The notes beneath the pieces are model-generated. The model was not told the origin of the DNA. It made no database searches and was given only the letters and a program-made list of their open reading frames with translations. Below, one piece after another: positions 61,978-64,000 of a stretch of 64,000 nucleotides of DNA. Positions within the stretch are counted from its first letter, which is position 1. Every line of letters starts with the position of its first letter. The translations under genes and the position numbers were made by a program. The stretch comes from Ignavibacteriota bacterium (GTDB taxonomy: Bacteria > Bacteroidota > Ignavibacteria > Ignavibacteriales > Melioribacteraceae): contig JABFGH010000008.1 of NCBI GenBank assembly GCA_013112585.1, positions 147,714-211,713 on the forward strand. Reading direction: 5' to 3'.

Positions 61978-62520
61978 ATGAAAAATTCACGAATAATAAC
62001 CGCAATTTTCGCAGCAATGGTTCTGTTACTAATTGCAGTAATTCCAATTAGTAGTGAAAACAATGCTGACAATAATGAAGAGTTGACACTTAATATTATT
62101 GAAAATGCAAAAAGCAGCAGCATAAATCTTATTGGTAAAATTTTATCAAATAACGAATCAAAAAACTTTTACAATCTTTACGGATCAATAATAAATAGTG
62201 TAGAAATGCCAGCCGATTTTTTTGAAGGATTACTGAATAAAACAAATGAAAAGGTACTTTTAAAATTAAGCTCAAATAGTATTCAAGTGCTGGATGAAAA
62301 TCGTAATGAAATTTATCCCGGAATAAATACAATTGATCCGGAAGAAATATTTTATGCATTCAGCAAAAAAAATCTTTTAGAATTGTTAAAGAAAAATAAT
62401 TCAAATGTGGTAACTTTTGAAATGCTTGAAGGTTCAAAATCTATATCTGTTAGGGGCGGAAGTTATATGCTTTGTGAACTTATGCCTTGCCCCCCATTTT
62501 GCGGCGGATCAGATGAATAA
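61978..62520 (+). CDS. Exported protein of unknown function with a Cys-rich C-terminal tail
   Basis: 180 residues. Signal peptide (IITAIFAAMVLLLIAVIPISS). Middle region is helical and polar. The last 19 residues contain three cysteines (MLCELMPCPPFCGGSDE), resembling the tails of small secreted or modified peptides but not matching a family I know. GAGGAG ribosome site. An inverted-repeat operator candidate lies 70 bases upstream. Confidence 0.7.
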   Translation: MKNSRIITAIFAAMVLLLIAVIPISSENNADNNEELTLNIIENAKSSSINLIGKILSNNESKNFYNLYGSIINSVEMPADFFEGLLNKTNEKVLLKLSSNSIQVLDENRNEIYPGINTIDPEEIFYAFSKKNLLELLKKNNSNVVTFEMLEGSKSISVRGGSYMLCELMPCPPFCGGSDE

Positions 62521-62750
62521 TTAAAACAATTAAATTATCTTTTACATTAAAATAGAATTAGTATGAATTAAAATTCAGTAAATTATTGTTCATAAAAATA
62601 ACTTTTGATAAAATTACAAATTGAATGATACTCAATTCATCAATGTATATAACTACTTTCGTAGCTTTGTGTTTTTATGAATAATTCATACTAACTCTAT
62701 CTCAATTTTCCATATTATCAATTGAGAAAATTTAACAGTAAAAAAATATT

Positions 62751-63326
62751 ATGTTACTTATCTACATTCTAGCTTATACAGCAATCACGATTTATGTAGT
62801 ATTACCAATTAGACACAAAGATTCTCAATATCTTTATTTTTTTTTACTGCTGTCAATTACAGCATTATCTGTCTTAATTTTTAATTCAGTTTTTAATCTT
62901 CAAGCAAACAATATTTCATTATTGCTTACAATTTTTTTACCCTTCTCACTATTCTATGATTTTTTCAAAAAGTATATTTTAATTTTAACAATCATTTTTC
63001 TCCTTCTCATTTATCCTGTTTTCAAATTGGATTCAAGTTTATGTTTAGTACTTCAATACCCTTTTGATGTAGCAGTTGTTTTTATTTTATTTTGGCAATT
63101 CTCCAAATCTTACTTAAAGGAAAATGTAATAAATATTTTTCAAGCAGCATTACTTTTGTTCGGACTTTCAGAAGTTTTAGGAATGCTGGGCTACGTGAAA
63201 AATATTGATGCAGCCGCAAGCGTATTAATAAACTACATCGCCGTATTTCTCCAAATTATAATTGGTTTGTTTCTATTAATCTTCTCAGAAAAAAACCCAA
63301 AATTAATTTTAACACAAAAAAAATAG
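62751..63326 (+). CDS. Polytopic membrane protein of unknown function
   Basis: 191 residues, six predicted membrane helices (for example LLIYILAYTAITIYVVLPI, YILILTIIFLLLIYPVF, VLINYIAVFLQIIIGLFLLIF), with short hydrophilic loops. No catalytic motif is visible. Weak ribosome site. It lies between the Cys-tailed secreted protein and the HNH gene. Gap 62521-62750 holds no gene; it has an ACTACTTTCGTAG hairpin near 62650. Confidence 0.65.
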   Translation: MLLIYILAYTAITIYVVLPIRHKDSQYLYFFLLLSITALSVLIFNSVFNLQANNISLLLTIFLPFSLFYDFFKKYILILTIIFLLLIYPVFKLDSSLCLVLQYPFDVAVVFILFWQFSKSYLKENVINIFQAALLLFGLSEVLGMLGYVKNIDAAASVLINYIAVFLQIIIGLFLLIFSEKNPKLILTQKK

Positions 63327-63349
63327 CCCTTAAATAGATAATGGGTATG

Positions 63350-63367
63350 ATTACTGATTTTTGTAAT
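63350..63367. promoter_or_regulatory. Half-site TACTGATTTTTGTA, fourth copy of the inverted-repeat core
   Basis: ATTAC-TGATTTTT-GTAAT at 63350-63367 contains the right half (TACTGATTTTTGTA, 63352-63365) of the sites at 59579, 61773 and 61883, 50 bases before the HNH gene start. Confidence 0.4.
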
Positions 63368-63417
63368 CGATCTATTTTATAAATTATAGCCGTTAAAATT
63401 ATTGGGAGAGTACAGTT

Positions 63418-63720
63418 ATGAACCGCAGACCTAACAGAGATCATAATGGCGAACCATTTCCTGTTCAAATTGTAGATGCAGTTTGGAAAAAAGCTATTTC
63501 TGAAAGTGGATTTATTTTTTTTAAAAAAGATGTATGCGGCGCAACAATTAAACTGACTGAGTACGGCGAAGAAACCTTATACGGGTGGGAAATTGATCAC
63601 ATCATTCCTGTTTCGCAGGGCGGTACTGATGAACTTTCAAATCTGCAGGCATTGCATTGGCGGAACAAAAGAAAAAAGGATGAGGATTATCCCGATTGGA
63701 ATAACAAACATACCGGGTAA
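63418..63720 (+). CDS. HNH-endonuclease domain protein
   Basis: 100 residues. The HNH core is WEIDHIIPVSQGGTDELSNLQALHWRNKRKK, with the D-H pair, the asparagine of SNLQ and the downstream histidine. N-terminal half has a RRPNRDHNGEPF opening. Small stand-alone HNH proteins often accompany stress or mobile loci; role unknown. Strong GGGAG site before the ATG. Confidence 0.85.
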   Translation: MNRRPNRDHNGEPFPVQIVDAVWKKAISESGFIFFKKDVCGATIKLTEYGEETLYGWEIDHIIPVSQGGTDELSNLQALHWRNKRKKDEDYPDWNNKHTG

Positions 63721-63768
63721 ACAGTTTATTTTAACTGGCTAACTTCTAATTATAACAGCAATTTTTCT

Positions 63769-63961
63769 TCAACCCCGCTGGGGTTGCGGTTATATGCTAC
63801 TTACTTTATTCCATAGGATTCTCCTATGGTTATTTATATTTGACTACTTCGTAGTCGTACAAAATTACCCCGAAGTTATTCCGTTGAAAGTCAAGTTTAT
63901 TTATCTGTATTTTTTATTATTTTTTGTATCAATTGGAATGATTCTTACGTTCCAATTGATA
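63769..63961. repeat. Series of four different perfect hairpins
   Basis: CAACCCC-GCT-GGGGTTG (63770-63786), CCATAGGA-TTC-TCCTATGG (63811-63829), GACTAC-TTC-GTAGTC (63842-63856) and TATCAATTGGAA-N11-TTCCAATTGATA (63927-63961) follow one another. No believable gene is found in 63721-64000. Confidence 0.85.
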
Positions 63962-64000
63962 CTATTATTTTTGATAAAATAGAATACTTTTACTATGTTT

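Noticed and set aside
63794..63982. 62-codon frame at the right edge
   Set aside because: It overlaps several perfect hairpins and lacks a ribosome site; its hydrophobicity follows from T-rich DNA.

Overview
The window is AT-rich and its genes are packed in short co-directional runs. It looks like a chromosome of the Ignavibacteria/Melioribacter side of the Bacteroidota-Chlorobi superphylum. The reasons are: three large secreted proteins, two of them clearly ending in a type-A C-terminal sorting domain of the type IX secretion system (FPNPFNP/YPNPFN then a VYDVLG/IYNLLG core); promoters of the TAnnTTTG type (before the tRNA and an arsR gene); a sodium-pumping biotin decarboxylase; and a split methylmalonyl-CoA mutase. 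The taxonomic call is inference from protein style, not from a marker gene.

Layout. 1-5 kb: end of hemL, an acyl-CoA synthetase and two outer-membrane proteins. 5-13 kb: methylmalonyl-CoA mutase small and large subunits, a ParE-type toxin-antitoxin pair, an acetyltransferase, a TrpF-like protein and the mutase GTPase MeaB. 13-18 kb: a repeat-rich spacer, then a two-gene unit coding for an unknown 177-residue protein and a 1164-residue SNF2-like protein with degenerate catalytic motifs and 20-residue repeats. 18-21.6 kb: a secreted GHL10-type glycoside hydrolase and a bacteriohemerythrin. 21.6-25.7 kb: a minus-strand operon (epimerase, carboxyltransferase, OadG-like, biotin carrier, OadB) that, with MutAB and MeaB, interconverts succinyl-CoA, methylmalonyl-CoA and propionyl-CoA and can couple decarboxylation to Na+ export. 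26-27 kb: tRNA-Asn followed by a tandemly duplicated GIY-YIG element carrying tRNA 3' ends. 27-40 kb: housekeeping and repair genes, PhoH, a GroES-like protein, an M2 peptidase, Sco1/PCuAC copper proteins, PAP2 phosphatase and a DEAD-box helicase. 40-46 kb: ArsR plus two cation-efflux genes, and a sodium/solute symporter with a small partner. 46-55 kb: coaD, three secreted repeat proteins, rsmD, a PilM/pseudopilin-like pair and a ComEA-like protein. 55-59.5 kb: hrcA-grpE-dnaJ behind a CIRCE element, and purM. 59.5-64 kb: a NarX/NarL-type two-component system surrounded by copies of one inverted repeat, a small secreted Cys-tailed protein, a membrane protein and an HNH protein.

The most unusual things are (i) the degenerate SNF2/Mrr-like protein and its partner; (ii) the tRNA-Asn/GIY-YIG tandem element; (iii) a 16-bp GC-rich palindrome dropped repeatedly, often exactly in register, into heptanucleotide arrays, hairpin repeats and the duplicated tRNA ends; and (iv) the ATCAGTA-N4-TACTGAT inverted repeat around the two-component system, a possible uncharacterised regulon. 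No CRISPR array, rRNA operon, intact insertion sequence or prophage was seen. All similarity statements are by eye from motifs; no database search was run.
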